DNA of 64,000 nt from Gordonia araii NBRC 100433 (GTDB lineage: Bacteria > Actinomycetota > Actinomycetes > Mycobacteriales > Mycobacteriaceae). The translations under genes were made by a program, and so were the position numbers. The notes under the pieces were generated by a model. The model saw only the letters and a list, made by a program, of their open reading frames with translations. It ran no database searches and was not told the DNA's origin. Positions 52,411-62,032 of this stretch are shown here, in pieces (positions within the stretch are counted from its first letter, which is position 1; each line of letters starts with the position of its first letter). The DNA lies in NCBI RefSeq assembly GCF_000241265.1, contig NZ_BAEE01000056.1, forward strand, positions 124,001 through 188,000, given 5' to 3'.

Positions 52411-53802
52411 ATGGCAGGACAGACGGGATCGCTGGCCGAGCGCCTGAGGCATGTGCGCCAGGCGCAGCGCGAGCGCGCGCTCACCAGCGCGGGCACGGCG
52501 CGCGAGTTGGTCATTGTCGCCTTCGCGGTGCCCCTGGCGACATTGGCGCTGCTCGCGCTCATCGTCGGGGTGACGCTGGTGTCGTCGGGCAGCGGCTTCG
52601 GGGCGTTCGGCACCGCGCTCGGTTCTGCGTGGCTCTCCCTGCACCAGGTGCCGCTGAGCATCGGCGGCGTCACCATCTCGTCGTTGCCGCTGCTTCCGAC
52701 GATCGGGCTGGCCGTCGCGGTCTTCGCCTACACCGGCCCGTCGGCCCGTTTGCGTACGACGCCCGCCGATCTCGGGGCGCTGGTCGGTGCCGCGATCGGC
52801 GGCCCGTTGCTGATCACCGCCCTGGCGCTGGCCCTGGTCCTCGACGGCAGCTCCGTGTTGCCGGTGAACCCGCCCAACGCGCTCTGGGCCTTCGCGGCGA
52901 CGGCTTTGCTCTACGGCGGCGCGACGACCGCCGGCATTGCGCGCCGCGACTGGCGCGACTGGTGCGAGGACGCCGGGCTGACCGGCGAGCGGTTCGACGA
53001 CGTGGTGGCCGGAGTGAAGACCGGCTGGCTCGCCTCGTTGCTGCTGGTGGGCGCGGCGGCGATCGCGGTATGCGCACTGCTGGTGGTCAACTGGCCGTCG
53101 GTGGCGACGGTCGTCGCGGGCGGCAACGGTATCGACGGCCACCTCGGCCTCGTCGTCCTGTCCTTGCTGTACCTGCCGAACGTCGTCATCGACGCCGTCG
53201 GCGTGCTGCTGGGCACGACGGTGCAGATGGGCGGGTCGCTGGTCGACCTGTTCAATCCGCAACCGGGTACTGTGCCCGCACTGCCGATCCTGGCGATCGT
53301 TCCGGGACCGCCCCCCATCCGATTCCTGTGGTCGATCGCGCTCGTCGTCCCGCTGGGGATCGCGGTCTGGGCCGGTCTGCGGATGCGTCACTACGATCCG
53401 ATCCGGAACCTGCGGCGGGTGGCGATCTGCGCCGCGACGGCCGCCGCCGTGCTGCTGCTCGCGACGCTGGCCGCTACCGGGACGGTGGGCGAACTCGGGC
53501 GCGCGGGTGGCGATCCGCCCGTCGTCGGCGTTTTCGCGTTCGGTCTGTTCGTGGTCGTCGGCGCGATCATCGCACTCCTGCACGGCGCGCGAGACGAGAC
53601 GAAGGCCCAACGTCGCGCCGCTGCCGCCGCAACGGTCGCGCCCGCGGCGGGCGGCGGCGATGCCGAGCTGGCCGCGGACCCGGTGGACGACGATGCCGAA
53701 CCCGCGGAACCGACGCCGACGTTCTTCCGGCCCGACGGCGACGCACCGGTCGTCGACGACCTCGAGGACCTGATGTTCTTCGACGATCTCACCCCGGACT
53801 AG
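52411..53802 (+). CDS. perM: PerM-like integral membrane protein (DUF6350)
   Basis: A 463-residue polytopic membrane protein with about nine helices between residues 30 and 395, and an acidic, Ala/Pro-rich cytoplasmic tail (D-A-E-P-A-E-P-T-P-T-F-F, ending E-D-L-M-F-F-D-D-L-T-P-D). It occupies the place of Rv0955 (PerM) between the Rv0954-like gene and purN. PerM has been linked to cell division (FtsB stability), divalent cations and persistence in M. tuberculosis. The tail motif with Phe and clustered Asp could be a protein-docking element. The stop codon overlaps the -10 box used for purN. Confidence 0.85.
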   Translation: MAGQTGSLAERLRHVRQAQRERALTSAGTARELVIVAFAVPLATLALLALIVGVTLVSSGSGFGAFGTALGSAWLSLHQVPLSIGGVTISSLPLLPTIGLAVAVFAYTGPSARLRTTPADLGALVGAAIGGPLLITALALALVLDGSSVLPVNPPNALWAFAATALLYGGATTAGIARRDWRDWCEDAGLTGERFDDVVAGVKTGWLASLLLVGAAAIAVCALLVVNWPSVATVVAGGNGIDGHLGLVVLSLLYLPNVVIDAVGVLLGTTVQMGGSLVDLFNPQPGTVPALPILAIVPGPPPIRFLWSIALVVPLGIAVWAGLRMRHYDPIRNLRRVAICAATAAAVLLLATLAATGTVGELGRAGGDPPVVGVFAFGLFVVVGAIIALLHGARDETKAQRRAAAAATVAPAAGGGDAELAADPVDDDAEPAEPTPTFFRPDGDAPVVDDLEDLMFFDDLTPD

Positions 53803-53805
53803 ACT
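53800..53805 (+). promoter_or_regulatory. -10 box for purN-purH
   Basis: TAGACT includes the perM stop codon (53800-53802) and stands 8 nt before a GTG at 53814, which opens a short frame coupled to purN. Confidence 0.4.
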
Positions 53806-53813
53806 TCCTGCTC

Positions 53814-53840
53814 GTGATGACGGCAGAGGCGATCAGATGA
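53814..53840 (+). CDS. Possible 8-codon leader frame overlapping purN
   Basis: GTG at 53814 opens (M)-M-T-A-E-A-I-R and stops at TGA 53838-53840, overlapping the purN ATG (ATGA). Preceded by TAGACT at leaderless spacing. Tentative. Confidence 0.3.
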   Translation: MMTAEAIR

Positions 53841-54439
53841 GCGTGCCCGTCGTCGTCCTGGCTTCGGGTGCCGGATCCCTGTTGTCCGCGCTGATCGACG
53901 CCGCCGCACAAGACGATGCGGCGTTCGACATCGTCGCCGTCGGCGTCGACCGGGATTGTGCGGCCGCCGAGTTGGCCGCGGACCGGGGGATCGCCGTGAT
54001 CACCTGCCGCCTCGGGGACTATGGCGACCGCGCCGCGTGGGACCGCGCGCTGACCGAGCAGACCGCCGCGTTCGCGCCGCAGTGGATCGTAACCGCCGGA
54101 TTCATGAAGATCCTGGGCCCGGCCTTCCTGGAGCGTTTCGCCGGGCGGGTCGTCAATTCTCACCCTGCGCTGCTGCCCGCCTTCCCCGGTGCGCACGGCG
54201 TCGCCGACGCACTCGAGCACGGCGTGAAGGTCACCGGCACCACCGTGCACCTCGTCGATTCCGGTGTGGACACCGGTCCGATCCTCGCTCAGGCCCCGGT
54301 GGCCGTGGAACCCGACGACACCGAGGCGACCCTGCACGAGCGCATCAAGACGGTCGAGCGCAGACTGCTCACCGACATCGTCACAGCCCTCACCACCCGC
54401 GGGGTGGTCATCGACGGACGAAAGGCCCAGATCCCGTGA
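53837..54439 (+). CDS. purN: Phosphoribosylglycinamide formyltransferase
   Basis: A 200-residue GAR transformylase (third step of purine synthesis, using 10-formyl-THF). Motifs: [14 protein letters not shown] near residue 5, G-F-M-K-I-L-G near 89, and the catalytic [15 protein letters not shown] (Asn and His near 108 and 110) with [11 protein letters not shown] further on. AGAGG precedes the ATG. Its TGA overlaps the purH GTG. Position matches Rv0956. Confidence 0.95.
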   Translation: MSVPVVVLASGAGSLLSALIDAAAQDDAAFDIVAVGVDRDCAAAELAADRGIAVITCRLGDYGDRAAWDRALTEQTAAFAPQWIVTAGFMKILGPAFLERFAGRVVNSHPALLPAFPGAHGVADALEHGVKVTGTTVHLVDSGVDTGPILAQAPVAVEPDDTEATLHERIKTVERRLLTDIVTALTTRGVVIDGRKAQIP

Positions 54440-55995
54440 CCGACACCAAACGCCCACTGAAACGCGCCCTGGTCAGCGTCTACGACAAGACCGGGCTGGC
54501 CGAGCTGGCGACGACGCTGCACGAGGCGGGCGTTGAACTCGTGTCGACCGGGTCGACCGCGAAGACGATCGCCGCAGCCGGTGTCCCGGTCGTCGAGGTC
54601 TCCGAGCTGACCGGCTTCCCGGAATGCCTGGAGGGCAGGGTGAAGACCCTGCACCCGCGGGTGCACGCCGGCATCCTGGCCGATACCCGCAAGGACGACC
54701 ACGTGCGCCAGCTCGGGGAACTGGACATCGCGCCGTTCGAACTCGTGGTGGTCAACCTCTACCCGTTCACCCAGACGGTCGCCTCCGGCGCCTCGCCCGA
54801 CGAGTGCATCGAGCAGATTGACATCGGCGGACCGTCGATGGTGCGTGCGGCGGCCAAGAACCACCCGTCCGTGGCAGTCGTCGTCGATCCGGCCGACTAC
54901 GGCGACGTCGGCGTCGCGGCGGCCGGCGGCGGGTTCACCCTCGCCCAGCGTCAGGCGCTGGCCGCCAAGGCGTTCCGCCACACCGCCGACTACGACGTCG
55001 CCGTCGCATCGTGGATGACCAGCGTCGTCGCCCCCGAGCCCGAATCGTCGTTCCCGGTCTGGGCCGGCGCGACGTGGAACCGGTCGGCGGTGCTGCGCTA
55101 CGGCGAGAATCCGCACCAGGCTGCGGCGCTGTACGCGAACACGGCCGGCGCACCCGGGCTCGCGCAAGCACGGCAACTGCACGGCAAAGAGATGTCGTTC
55201 AACAACTACACCGACGGCGACGCAGCGTGGCGCGCCGCCCACGACTTCGACGCACCCGCCGTGGCGATCATCAAACACGCCAATCCGTGCGGGATCGCCG
55301 TGGGCGCCGACATCGCGGAGGCCCATCGGAAGGCACACGAGTGCGACCCGGTGAGCGCCTACGGCGGCGTCATCGCCGCCAACCGCGAAGTCAGCGTCGA
55401 GATGGCCGAGCAGGTCGCCGACATCTTCACCGAGGTCATCATCGCCCCGTCCTACGCCGACGGCGCCGTCGACGTGCTGGCCAAGAAGAAGAACCTGCGC
55501 ATCCTCATCGCGACCCCGCCCGCTGACACCGGTATCGAGCTGCGGCCGATCTCCGGCGGAACACTCCTGCAGGAGCGCGACGTGCTCGACGCCGAGGGCG
55601 ACGACCCGGCGAACTGGCGGCTGGTCGCCGGTCCCGCGGCCGACGAGCGGACGCTCGCCGACCTGGAGTTCGCGTGGCGCGCGTGCCGGGCCGTGAAGAG
55701 CAACGCCATCCTGCTGGCCACCGATGGCGCCTCGGTCGGTGTCGGCATGGGCCAGGTGAACCGGGTGGATTCCGCACACCTGGCCGTCAACCGGGCCGGA
55801 GCCCGTGCTGCCGGTTCGGTAGGCGCGTCGGACGCCTTCTTTCCGTTCGCAGACGGGTTGCAGGTGCTGATCGACGCGCGTGTGCGGGCCGTCGTCCAGC
55901 CGGGCGGCTCCATCCGCGATGAGGAGGTCATCGCCGCCGCCGAGCAGGCCGGGGTGACGCTCTACCTCACCGGTTCGCGCCACTTCGCGCACTGA
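54436..55995 (+). CDS. purH: Bifunctional AICAR transformylase / IMP cyclohydrolase
   Basis: A 519-residue PurH for the last two steps to IMP. The N-terminal MGS-like cyclohydrolase domain (about 1-200) has [29 protein letters not shown] and [14 protein letters not shown]. The transformylase domain has [29 protein letters not shown] and A-V-K-S-N-A-I. The C-terminus ends [10 protein letters not shown], as in the family. Coupled to purN by GTGA overlap. Confidence 0.96.
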   Translation: MTDTKRPLKRALVSVYDKTGLAELATTLHEAGVELVSTGSTAKTIAAAGVPVVEVSELTGFPECLEGRVKTLHPRVHAGILADTRKDDHVRQLGELDIAPFELVVVNLYPFTQTVASGASPDECIEQIDIGGPSMVRAAAKNHPSVAVVVDPADYGDVGVAAAGGGFTLAQRQALAAKAFRHTADYDVAVASWMTSVVAPEPESSFPVWAGATWNRSAVLRYGENPHQAAALYANTAGAPGLAQARQLHGKEMSFNNYTDGDAAWRAAHDFDAPAVAIIKHANPCGIAVGADIAEAHRKAHECDPVSAYGGVIAANREVSVEMAEQVADIFTEVIIAPSYADGAVDVLAKKKNLRILIATPPADTGIELRPISGGTLLQERDVLDAEGDDPANWRLVAGPAADERTLADLEFAWRACRAVKSNAILLATDGASVGVGMGQVNRVDSAHLAVNRAGARAAGSVGASDAFFPFADGLQVLIDARVRAVVQPGGSIRDEEVIAAAEQAGVTLYLTGSRHFAH

Positions 55996-56033
55996 CGAGG
56001 CAACCGCGTTCCACGGGGTGAGTCGTCGGCGGC

Positions 56034-56372
56034 TCAGGAGGGGAACGGCGGACCGGACGCCGAGCCGACCCCGGCGTCGATGGCGGAGAAGACCTGGCTC
56101 AAGTTCTTAGCGTGCTTGCCCCAGTCGAGGAACTGGGTGGGCAAGGCAGATCTGCTGTGCACTCTTGCCAGCGAACCGCCGTCTGCAGCCTGTACGTCCA
56201 CGGTGATGATCTCACCCCAGCTGGCCCAACCGAGGCTGCTGCGCGCCTCCAGCGTTGTCGGCCCTATCCGGGATACCGAGCCGAACAGGGTGCGCAACGC
56301 CTCCGCGGCAATGGCGAACGCCGCGTCGGGCGGGATGGCGTAGGGACGGTCTGCGGTGCGTGAGGTGGGCAC
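56034..56372 (-). CDS. Conserved hypothetical protein
   Basis: A 112-residue protein with no signal peptide or membrane segment. The GTG start follows TAATCT by 6 nt (leaderless). The sequence pattern, an N-terminal helix (D-A-A-F-A-I-A-A-E-A-L-R-T-L-F-G), beta strands (T-T-L-E-A-R-S-S-L-G, E-I-I-T-V-D-V-Q-A) and A-R-V-H-S-R-S-A-L-P-T-Q-F-L-D-W-G-K-H-A-K-N-L, suggests a small alpha-beta fold like DUF1499 or SRPBCC-type domains, but I do not recognise it. It lies between purH (convergent) and the ABC cassette. Confidence 0.65.
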   Translation of the reverse strand: MPTSRTADRPYAIPPDAAFAIAAEALRTLFGSVSRIGPTTLEARSSLGWASWGEIITVDVQAADGGSLARVHSRSALPTQFLDWGKHAKNLSQVFSAIDAGVGSASGPPFPS

Positions 56373-56378
56373 CGGGGG

Positions 56379-56384
56379 AGATTA
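56379..56384 (-). promoter_or_regulatory. -10 box for the 112-residue hypothetical gene
   Basis: TAATCT on the minus strand, 6 nt before the GTG at 56372. Confidence 0.45.
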
Positions 56385-56419
56385 CCTCGACGTCCAGCGC
56401 CACCGGAAGTCGCGGTGAG

Positions 56420-57121
56420 TCATGGGATCGCCCGGCGCAGCGCCGCGTAGCTGAGGCCGGCCACCGCCGCGCTCACGGCGAGGCAGATCCCGGCCACGGT
56501 GAGCGGCTGTGCCGCGGCCAGCGCGCGGCCGATCGCGGGCCAGCCGTCGACGGCGGAGACGGCGAACGCGGTCCCGATGAGCGCGGCGGCGAGGACGACG
56601 CCGACCAGGATCACGCCGAACATGCCGAATCGCTTGTACACGGTGGCGCTGCCGAAGCCGACGAGGAAGGCCAGGGCCGCTGCGCTGAAGAAGGTGAGCG
56701 CGGCGACGATCGGGCCCTGCTCCCACACCCACGGCAGGTAGAAGAAATAGCCGCCGAAACCCCAGCCGTCGGTGGCCTGTTCAAGGATCCCGCCGACCAG
56801 GTAGACGAGCGCCAGCACGCCCGCGCTGGCGGCAGCGGTCAGCAGCGTGCCGAGGAAGAACTCGCGCCGGGTGACGCTCATCGCCTGGGAGAACGGGAAG
56901 GTGAGCGTCAGTGCCTGCACGCCGACGACCCCGAAGTACCAGAGGGGTGCCTGGGTGCCGCCGCTGTACATCGGCTCGTCGGCGGAGCCCGCGGTGTAGA
57001 CGACGACCCCGTAGATGGCCAGGGTGATGGCGAATGCCGCGCCCAGAATGGTGGCGGGCAACCAGACGAAGGTCTGCCGGTTGACCAGTTGCATGCGGAT
57101 GACGTTGGCGGTGCGGTTCAT
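56420..57121 (-). CDS. ABC transporter permease
   Basis: A 233-residue membrane protein with six hydrophobic helices (about 18-45, 60-80, 90-112, 130-155, 165-188, 200-225). It has no recognised catalytic motif; the S-Q-A-M-S-V-T-R-R-E-F-F-L-G-T segment resembles the coupling helix of ABC-2-type exporters. The ATG overlaps the stop of the ATPase gene upstream. With the ATPase and the GntR regulator it forms a YtrA-type cassette, commonly induced by envelope stress or antibiotics. Confidence 0.82.
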   Translation of the reverse strand: MNRTANVIRMQLVNRQTFVWLPATILGAAFAITLAIYGVVVYTAGSADEPMYSGGTQAPLWYFGVVGVQALTLTFPFSQAMSVTRREFFLGTLLTAAASAGVLALVYLVGGILEQATDGWGFGGYFFYLPWVWEQGPIVAALTFFSAAALAFLVGFGSATVYKRFGMFGVILVGVVLAAALIGTAFAVSAVDGWPAIGRALAAAQPLTVAGICLAVSAAVAGLSYAALRRAIP

Positions 57122-58059
57122 CGGTGTGCTCCCGTCGTGGCGGTGGGCCGGGACTCCCGGCCGTTGGTGTGCTGGGTGAGGCGGACGATCAGTTCTTGCA
57201 GCGAGACCGGCGCGGTGACGAGGCCGAGACTGTCGAGGGTCCGGTGCTCCTCGTCGGTGAGACCGCCGAGCACGGTCGCCGCGGCGGTCTCGCCCAGGCG
57301 TTCGCGGTGCAGTTCTTCGCGCCCGGCGATGAAGTCGTCGACGACTCGTTCGGAGCCGACGACGGTCACCGCGCGGCCGCGCAGGTCGTCGGCGTCCTCG
57401 TCGAGGACGATCCGTCCCTCGTCGACCACCAGCACCCGCTCGATCAGATCGCCGATCTCGTCGATCAGGTGGCTGGAGATGACGATGGCGCGCGGGTGCT
57501 CGGCGTAGTCGGCGAGCAGACGGTCGTAGAAGGTATGCCTGGCCACCGCGTCGAGCCCCAGGTACGGCTCGTCGAAAAAGGTGACCTCGGCGCGCGAGGC
57601 GAGACCGATGATCACTCCGACGGCCGAGAGCTGGCCGCGGGACAGCTTCTTGATGCGGCAGTCCATCGGTAGGCGGAAATCGTCGACGAGGCGCTGGGCG
57701 AAGTCGTCGTCCCAGTTCGGGAAGAACAGCTTGGCGGTGGCGAAGGCGTGGCCCGGCTTGGCGTCGTCGGGGTAGCGCTGGCTCTCGCGGACGAAGCAGA
57801 TCCGCTGCAGGACCCGGGCATTCTCGTACGGATCCTCGCCGAAGACGCGGATCTCGCCGGAGGTGGCGAAGTTCTGCGCGGTGAGGATCGACATGATCGT
57901 CGTCTTGCCTGCGCCGTTGCGGCCGAACAATCCGCAGATCGTGTTGGCCGGGATGGCGAAGTCCACCGCGTCGAGGGCGACGGTGTCGCCGTACCGCTTG
58001 GTCAGGCCGCGCGCCTCGACGACGAGGTCGGTGGCGGTGGGGGAGGTCGGTGCGGTCAT
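57118..58059 (-). CDS. ABC transporter ATP-binding protein
   Basis: A 313-residue ATPase. Walker A: G-R-N-G-A-G-K-T-T (residues about 45-53); signature: L-S-R-G-Q-L-S-A near 138, a shifted form of LSGGQ; Walker B: V-T-F-F-D-E-P-Y-L-G-L-D; H-loop S-S-H-L. The C-terminal 90 residues hold a regulatory extension. Coupled by ATGA overlaps to the GntR gene before it and the permease gene after it. The exported or sensed compound is unknown. Confidence 0.9.
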   Translation of the reverse strand: MTAPTSPTATDLVVEARGLTKRYGDTVALDAVDFAIPANTICGLFGRNGAGKTTIMSILTAQNFATSGEIRVFGEDPYENARVLQRICFVRESQRYPDDAKPGHAFATAKLFFPNWDDDFAQRLVDDFRLPMDCRIKKLSRGQLSAVGVIIGLASRAEVTFFDEPYLGLDAVARHTFYDRLLADYAEHPRAIVISSHLIDEIGDLIERVLVVDEGRIVLDEDADDLRGRAVTVVGSERVVDDFIAGREELHRERLGETAAATVLGGLTDEEHRTLDSLGLVTAPVSLQELIVRLTQHTNGRESRPTATTGAHR

Positions 58060-58436
58060 GCGTCGACTCCTTCGGGTGTCGGGTCGGGGGCTCGGTCGTT
58101 GATCAGGGCGATCACGTCGTCGGGTGTCAGGCGCAGGCGGCGCGCTTCGGCGAGGAGCGGATCGACGTAGCGCCGCGCGAACGCATCCTGGCGCTCGCGC
58201 AGCAGCAGGTCGCGCGCACCGGTGGCGACGAACATGCCGATGCCGCGCCGCTTGTACAGCACGCCTTTGTCGACCAGCAGGTTCACGCCCTTGGCCGCCG
58301 TCGCCGGGTTGATCCGGTGGAAGGCCGCCAGCTCGTTGGTCGACGGCGCTCGGGTCTCCTCGGCGAGGGTCCCGTCGACGATCGAGTCGGCGACGCTGTC
58401 GGCGATCTGCTGGAACAGTGCCCGTCCGTCGTCCAT
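58056..58436 (-). CDS. GntR-family (YtrA subfamily) regulator
   Basis: A 126-residue regulator: a winged HTH (L-F-Q-Q-I-A-D-S-V-A-D-S-I-V-D-G-T-L, A-P-S-T-N-E-L-A-A-F-H-R-I-N-P-A-T-A-A-K-G-V-N-L-L) and a short C-terminal dimerisation helix pair, without an effector domain, as in YtrA repressors. First gene of the cassette. GAGGG stands just before the ATG, and a palindrome lies 17 nt upstream. Confidence 0.9.
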   Translation of the reverse strand: MDDGRALFQQIADSVADSIVDGTLAEETRAPSTNELAAFHRINPATAAKGVNLLVDKGVLYKRRGIGMFVATGARDLLLRERQDAFARRYVDPLLAEARRLRLTPDDVIALINDRAPDPTPEGVDA

Positions 58437-58452
58437 GGTCCCTCGGTTTCCT

Positions 58453-58476
58453 GGTTGCTTACCTGACTAACTAACC
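58453..58476. promoter_or_regulatory. Operator of the YtrA-type cassette
   Basis: GGTTGCTTA (58453-58461) and TAACTAACC (58468-58476) are inverted over a 6-nt spacer with 7 of 9 pairs matching. It lies between the GntR gene and the divergent chelatase gene; autoregulation by the GntR protein is likely. Confidence 0.55.
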
Positions 58477-58517
58477 ATGGCACCGATGAGTCCGGCTTGT
58501 CAACCGGCCCGGTGGCG

Positions 58518-58523
58518 TAGCGT
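58518..58523 (+). promoter_or_regulatory. -10 box for the chelatase/VWA operon
   Basis: TAGCGT, 6 nt before the GTG at 58530; leaderless arrangement. Confidence 0.5.
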
Positions 58524-58529
58524 GGAACC

Positions 58530-59993
58530 GTGGCATCTGCGACCCCCATCGATAGCGAAAAGACCACCCCTCCGACCGCCGCGACCCTCGGCGAGCTCCG
58601 CGCCAGCGATCACGTCGCGCGCAGCATCCGCGACGAGATCCGGCACAACCTGCTCACCGCGCTGCGGAAAGGCGTCGACCCGTGGCCGGGCATCGTCGGC
58701 CTGGAATCGACGGTGATACCGCAACTCGAGCGCTCGCTGCTCGCCGGTCACGACGTCGTGCTCCTCGGCGAGCGAGGTCAGGGCAAGACCCGGATTCTGC
58801 GCACCATCGCGGGACTTCTCGACGAGTGGACGCCGGTGATCGCCGGCTCTGAACTGGGCGAACACCCGTACGAGCCGATCACGCCCGCCTCGGTGCGCCG
58901 CGCCGCCGAACTCGGCGACGAGCTGCCGATCGCCTGGCGGCACCGTACCGAGCGCTACAGCGAGAAGCTGGCGACGCCGGACACCTCAGTGGCCGACCTG
59001 GTGGGCGACATCGATCCGATGAAGGTCGCGGAAGGACGCAGTCTGGGTGACCCGGAGACGATTCATTTCGGCCTGATCCCGCGCGCGCACCGCGGCATCG
59101 TCGCCATCAACGAGCTGCCCGACCTCGCCGAGCGCATCCAGGTCGCCATGCTCAACGTGATGGAGGAGCGCGACATCCAGGTCCGCGGCTATTCGCTGCG
59201 GCTGCCGCTCGACGTTCTGGTGCTGGCGAGCGCCAACCCCGAGGACTACACCAACCGAGGGCGGATCATCACCCCGCTCAAGGACAGGTTCGGCGCCGAG
59301 ATCCGTACCCACTATCCGCTTGACCTGTCCGACGAGGTCGGGGTCATCGAACAGGAAGCCGACCTGCTGGCGACGGTGCCGGAGTACCTGCTGGAGATCC
59401 TCGCCCGCTTCACGCGCTACGCCCGGGAGAGCCCGGCGATCGACCAGCGCTCCGGGGTGTCGGCGCGATTCGCCATCGCTGGCGCCGAGACGGTGGCCGC
59501 TGCCGCACTGCACCGCAGCGCCGTGCTCGGCGCCGGGAGCGGTGGCGAAGGGGCCGAATCCGGGGCCGTCGACGAAGCGCCGGTGGCGCGCGTGGTCGAC
59601 CTGGAGTCGGTGATCGAGGTGTTGCGCGGCAAGATCGAGTTCGAATCGGGGGAGGAGGGTCGTGAGCTCGAGATCCTCGCGCACCTGCTGCGCAAGTCCG
59701 TGGCCGATACCGTGCGCGAACACCTCGGCGGCATCGACCTCGCACCTCTTGTCGCCGCACTGGAAAGCGGGCACCCGGTGGTCACCGGCGACCGCGTCTC
59801 CGCCGCTGACCTGCTGGGCTCGCTGCCGGCGGACGAGCCCGTCGGCAAGACCGTCGAGGCCATCGCCGCCCGGTTCGACGCCGACACCGACGGCGAGCGG
59901 GCCGCCGCGGTCGAGCTGGCGCTGGAGGGGCTGTTCCTAGCGCGCCGCATCGGCAAGGAAGCCGACGACGAGGGTCAAACCGTCTACGGATAG
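58530..59993 (+). CDS. MoxR/magnesium-chelatase-like AAA+ ATPase (Rv0958-like)
   Basis: A 487-residue AAA+ protein. Walker A is G80-E-R-G-Q-G-K-T87; the magnesium-chelatase-type insert H-R-G-I-V-A-I-N-E-L-P-D-L-A-E-R-I-Q carries Walker B, and sensor 1 is L-V-L-A-S-A-N-P-E-D-Y-T-N-R-G-R-I-I-T-P-L-K-D-R-F. A C-terminal helical domain extends the BchI-type core. With the VWA partner encoded next it matches Rv0958-Rv0959. Such pairs act as chaperones that insert cofactors or remodel partner proteins; there is no chlorophyll pathway here, and the target is unknown. Confidence 0.9.
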   Translation: MASATPIDSEKTTPPTAATLGELRASDHVARSIRDEIRHNLLTALRKGVDPWPGIVGLESTVIPQLERSLLAGHDVVLLGERGQGKTRILRTIAGLLDEWTPVIAGSELGEHPYEPITPASVRRAAELGDELPIAWRHRTERYSEKLATPDTSVADLVGDIDPMKVAEGRSLGDPETIHFGLIPRAHRGIVAINELPDLAERIQVAMLNVMEERDIQVRGYSLRLPLDVLVLASANPEDYTNRGRIITPLKDRFGAEIRTHYPLDLSDEVGVIEQEADLLATVPEYLLEILARFTRYARESPAIDQRSGVSARFAIAGAETVAAAALHRSAVLGAGSGGEGAESGAVDEAPVARVVDLESVIEVLRGKIEFESGEEGRELEILAHLLRKSVADTVREHLGGIDLAPLVAALESGHPVVTGDRVSAADLLGSLPADEPVGKTVEAIAARFDADTDGERAAAVELALEGLFLARRIGKEADDEGQTVYG

Positions 59994-60002
59994 GCGATAG
60001 CC

Positions 60003-62006
60003 ATGGCTGAGGGCACCTACGACTCCGACCCGGCACGCGGCCGGCGGCACTTCCATCGCGCCCGCTACGACCGGTATCGCGGCGGGCCCGATCCGCTGGC
60101 GCCGCCGCTCGACCTGCGCGAGGCGCTCGACGAGATCGGCGCCGACGTCATGGCGGGTACCTCGCCGCGCCGGGCGCTGCGCGAGTTGATGCGCCGAGGC
60201 ACCCCCGGGATGCGCGGACTCGACGAGCTGCGCGAGCGCATCAACCGCCGGCGCAACGACCTGCTGCGCAAGCACAACCTGGACGGCACCTTCGCCGAGA
60301 TCCGGGAACTGCTCGACCGGGCCGTGCTCGAAGAGCGCAAGCAACTGGCCCGCGACCTCGACGACGACGCCCGATTCGCCGAGATGCGGATCGGCAACCT
60401 GCCCGCGTCCACCGCGGCGGCGGTCACCGAACTCGCCGACTATCAGTGGCGCAGCCCATCGGCGCGCGAGGACTACGAGAAGATCCGCGATCTGCTGGGG
60501 CGCGAGCTGCTCGAACAGCGATTCGCCGGCATGAAGGAAGCCCTGGAAGGGGCGGACGAGAACGATCGCCAGGCCATCACCGACATGCTGTCGGACCTGC
60601 ACGATCTGTTGGCCAAGCACAATCGCGGCGAGGACACGACCGAGGCCTTCGACGAGTTCATGGCCCGCCATGGCCAGTTCTTCCCGGAGAATCCGCGCAA
60701 CACCGAAGAACTCGTCGAATCCCTCGCCAGGCGTTCGGCCGCCGCGCAGCAGTTCTACAACTCGCTGTCGCCCGAGCAGCGGGCCGAACTCGACCAGCTC
60801 TCCGCCCAGGCCTTCGGGTCGCCCGATCTGATGAAAGCGCTCGCCGGGGTCGACGACCAGCTGCGGATGGCCCGCCCGGACCTGGATTGGGATGGGGCGC
60901 AAGGGTTCTCCGGCGAGCAGCCGATGGGGATGGGCGAAGCGGCCGCGGCGATGGCCGACCTGGCCGAACTCGACGAACTCGGCGAGGCGTTGAGTCAGCA
61001 GTATTCCGGTGCCGATCTCGCCGACATCGATCTCGAGGCGCTGACCCGTCAACTCGGTCCGGAGGCCGCCGTCGACGCTCGGACACTGCAGCGCCTCGAG
61101 CAAGCGTTGCGCGACCAGGGCTACTTCGAGCGGGGCGTTGACGGCGAGTTGCGGCTGAGCCCCAAAGCGATGCGGCAGCTCGGCCAGTCGGTGCTGGCCG
61201 ATGTCGCGGAGCGGCTGACCGGGCGCGGGGAGCGTTCGACGCGACTGACGGGCCGGCTCGGCGAACCGACCGGCGCGACCCGGGAGTGGGCCTTCGGTGA
61301 CACCGAACCGTGGGACGTCTCCCGCACGATCACCAACGCGGTGGTGCGCCAGGCCGGAACCGGCACCTTCGAACAGGGCGGCCCGGTGCGCCTCGACATC
61401 GGCGACGTCGAGATCACCGAGACCGAGGCGCGGACCCAGGCGGCCGTTGTGCTGCTGGTCGATACGTCCTTCTCGATGGAGATGGAGGGCCGGTGGACGC
61501 CGATGAAACGGACCGCCATCGCGCTCAACCACCTCATCTCCACGCGATTCCGCACCGATGAACTCCAGCTGATCGCCTTCGGCCGGGAGGCGCGCACGAT
61601 CGACGTCGCCGAGTTGGCCGCACTGTCGCCGAGGATGGAACAGGGAACCAATCTGCATCACGCGTTGCTGCTGGCCCAGCGCCATCTGCGCCGCTTCCCC
61701 CATGCCACGCCGGTCGTCCTGATCGTCACCGACGGGGAGCCGACGGCCCATCTCGAACCGTCGGGCGAGGCGTTCTTCTTCTATCCGCCGCACCCGCAGA
61801 CGATCGGCGTGACCGTGGCCGAACTCGACCATCTGTCCCGCATGGGTGCGCAGGTCACGATCTTCCGGCTCGGCGAGGACCCCGGCCTCGCGATGTTCAT
61901 CGACCGCGTCGCGCGCCGCATCGGCGGGCGGGTCGTCGCACCCGACGTCGACGGATTGGGCGCCGCGGTGGTCGGCGATTACCTGCGCAGCCGCCGAGGC
62001 CACTGA
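60003..62006 (+). CDS. VWA-domain partner of the MoxR-like ATPase (Rv0959-like)
   Basis: A 667-residue protein. The long N-terminal part (1-470) is helical and charged, with R-R-H-F-H-R-A-R-Y-D-R-Y near the start and many Asp/Glu/Arg heptad-like stretches; the C-terminal VWA domain has a complete MIDAS, with Asp487 in D-T-S-F-S, T in E-Q-G-T-N-L-H-H and Asp in V-T-D-G-E-P. It starts 9 nt after the ATPase and is co-transcribed. In MoxR/VWA pairs the VWA protein docks the substrate onto the AAA+ ring. Confidence 0.9.
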   Translation: MAEGTYDSDPARGRRHFHRARYDRYRGGPDPLAPPLDLREALDEIGADVMAGTSPRRALRELMRRGTPGMRGLDELRERINRRRNDLLRKHNLDGTFAEIRELLDRAVLEERKQLARDLDDDARFAEMRIGNLPASTAAAVTELADYQWRSPSAREDYEKIRDLLGRELLEQRFAGMKEALEGADENDRQAITDMLSDLHDLLAKHNRGEDTTEAFDEFMARHGQFFPENPRNTEELVESLARRSAAAQQFYNSLSPEQRAELDQLSAQAFGSPDLMKALAGVDDQLRMARPDLDWDGAQGFSGEQPMGMGEAAAAMADLAELDELGEALSQQYSGADLADIDLEALTRQLGPEAAVDARTLQRLEQALRDQGYFERGVDGELRLSPKAMRQLGQSVLADVAERLTGRGERSTRLTGRLGEPTGATREWAFGDTEPWDVSRTITNAVVRQAGTGTFEQGGPVRLDIGDVEITETEARTQAAVVLLVDTSFSMEMEGRWTPMKRTAIALNHLISTRFRTDELQLIAFGREARTIDVAELAALSPRMEQGTNLHHALLLAQRHLRRFPHATPVVLIVTDGEPTAHLEPSGEAFFFYPPHPQTIGVTVAELDHLSRMGAQVTIFRLGEDPGLAMFIDRVARRIGGRVVAPDVDGLGAAVVGDYLRSRRGH

Positions 62007-62032
62007 GCGCGCGGTCTCGCAAGAACGACGAA

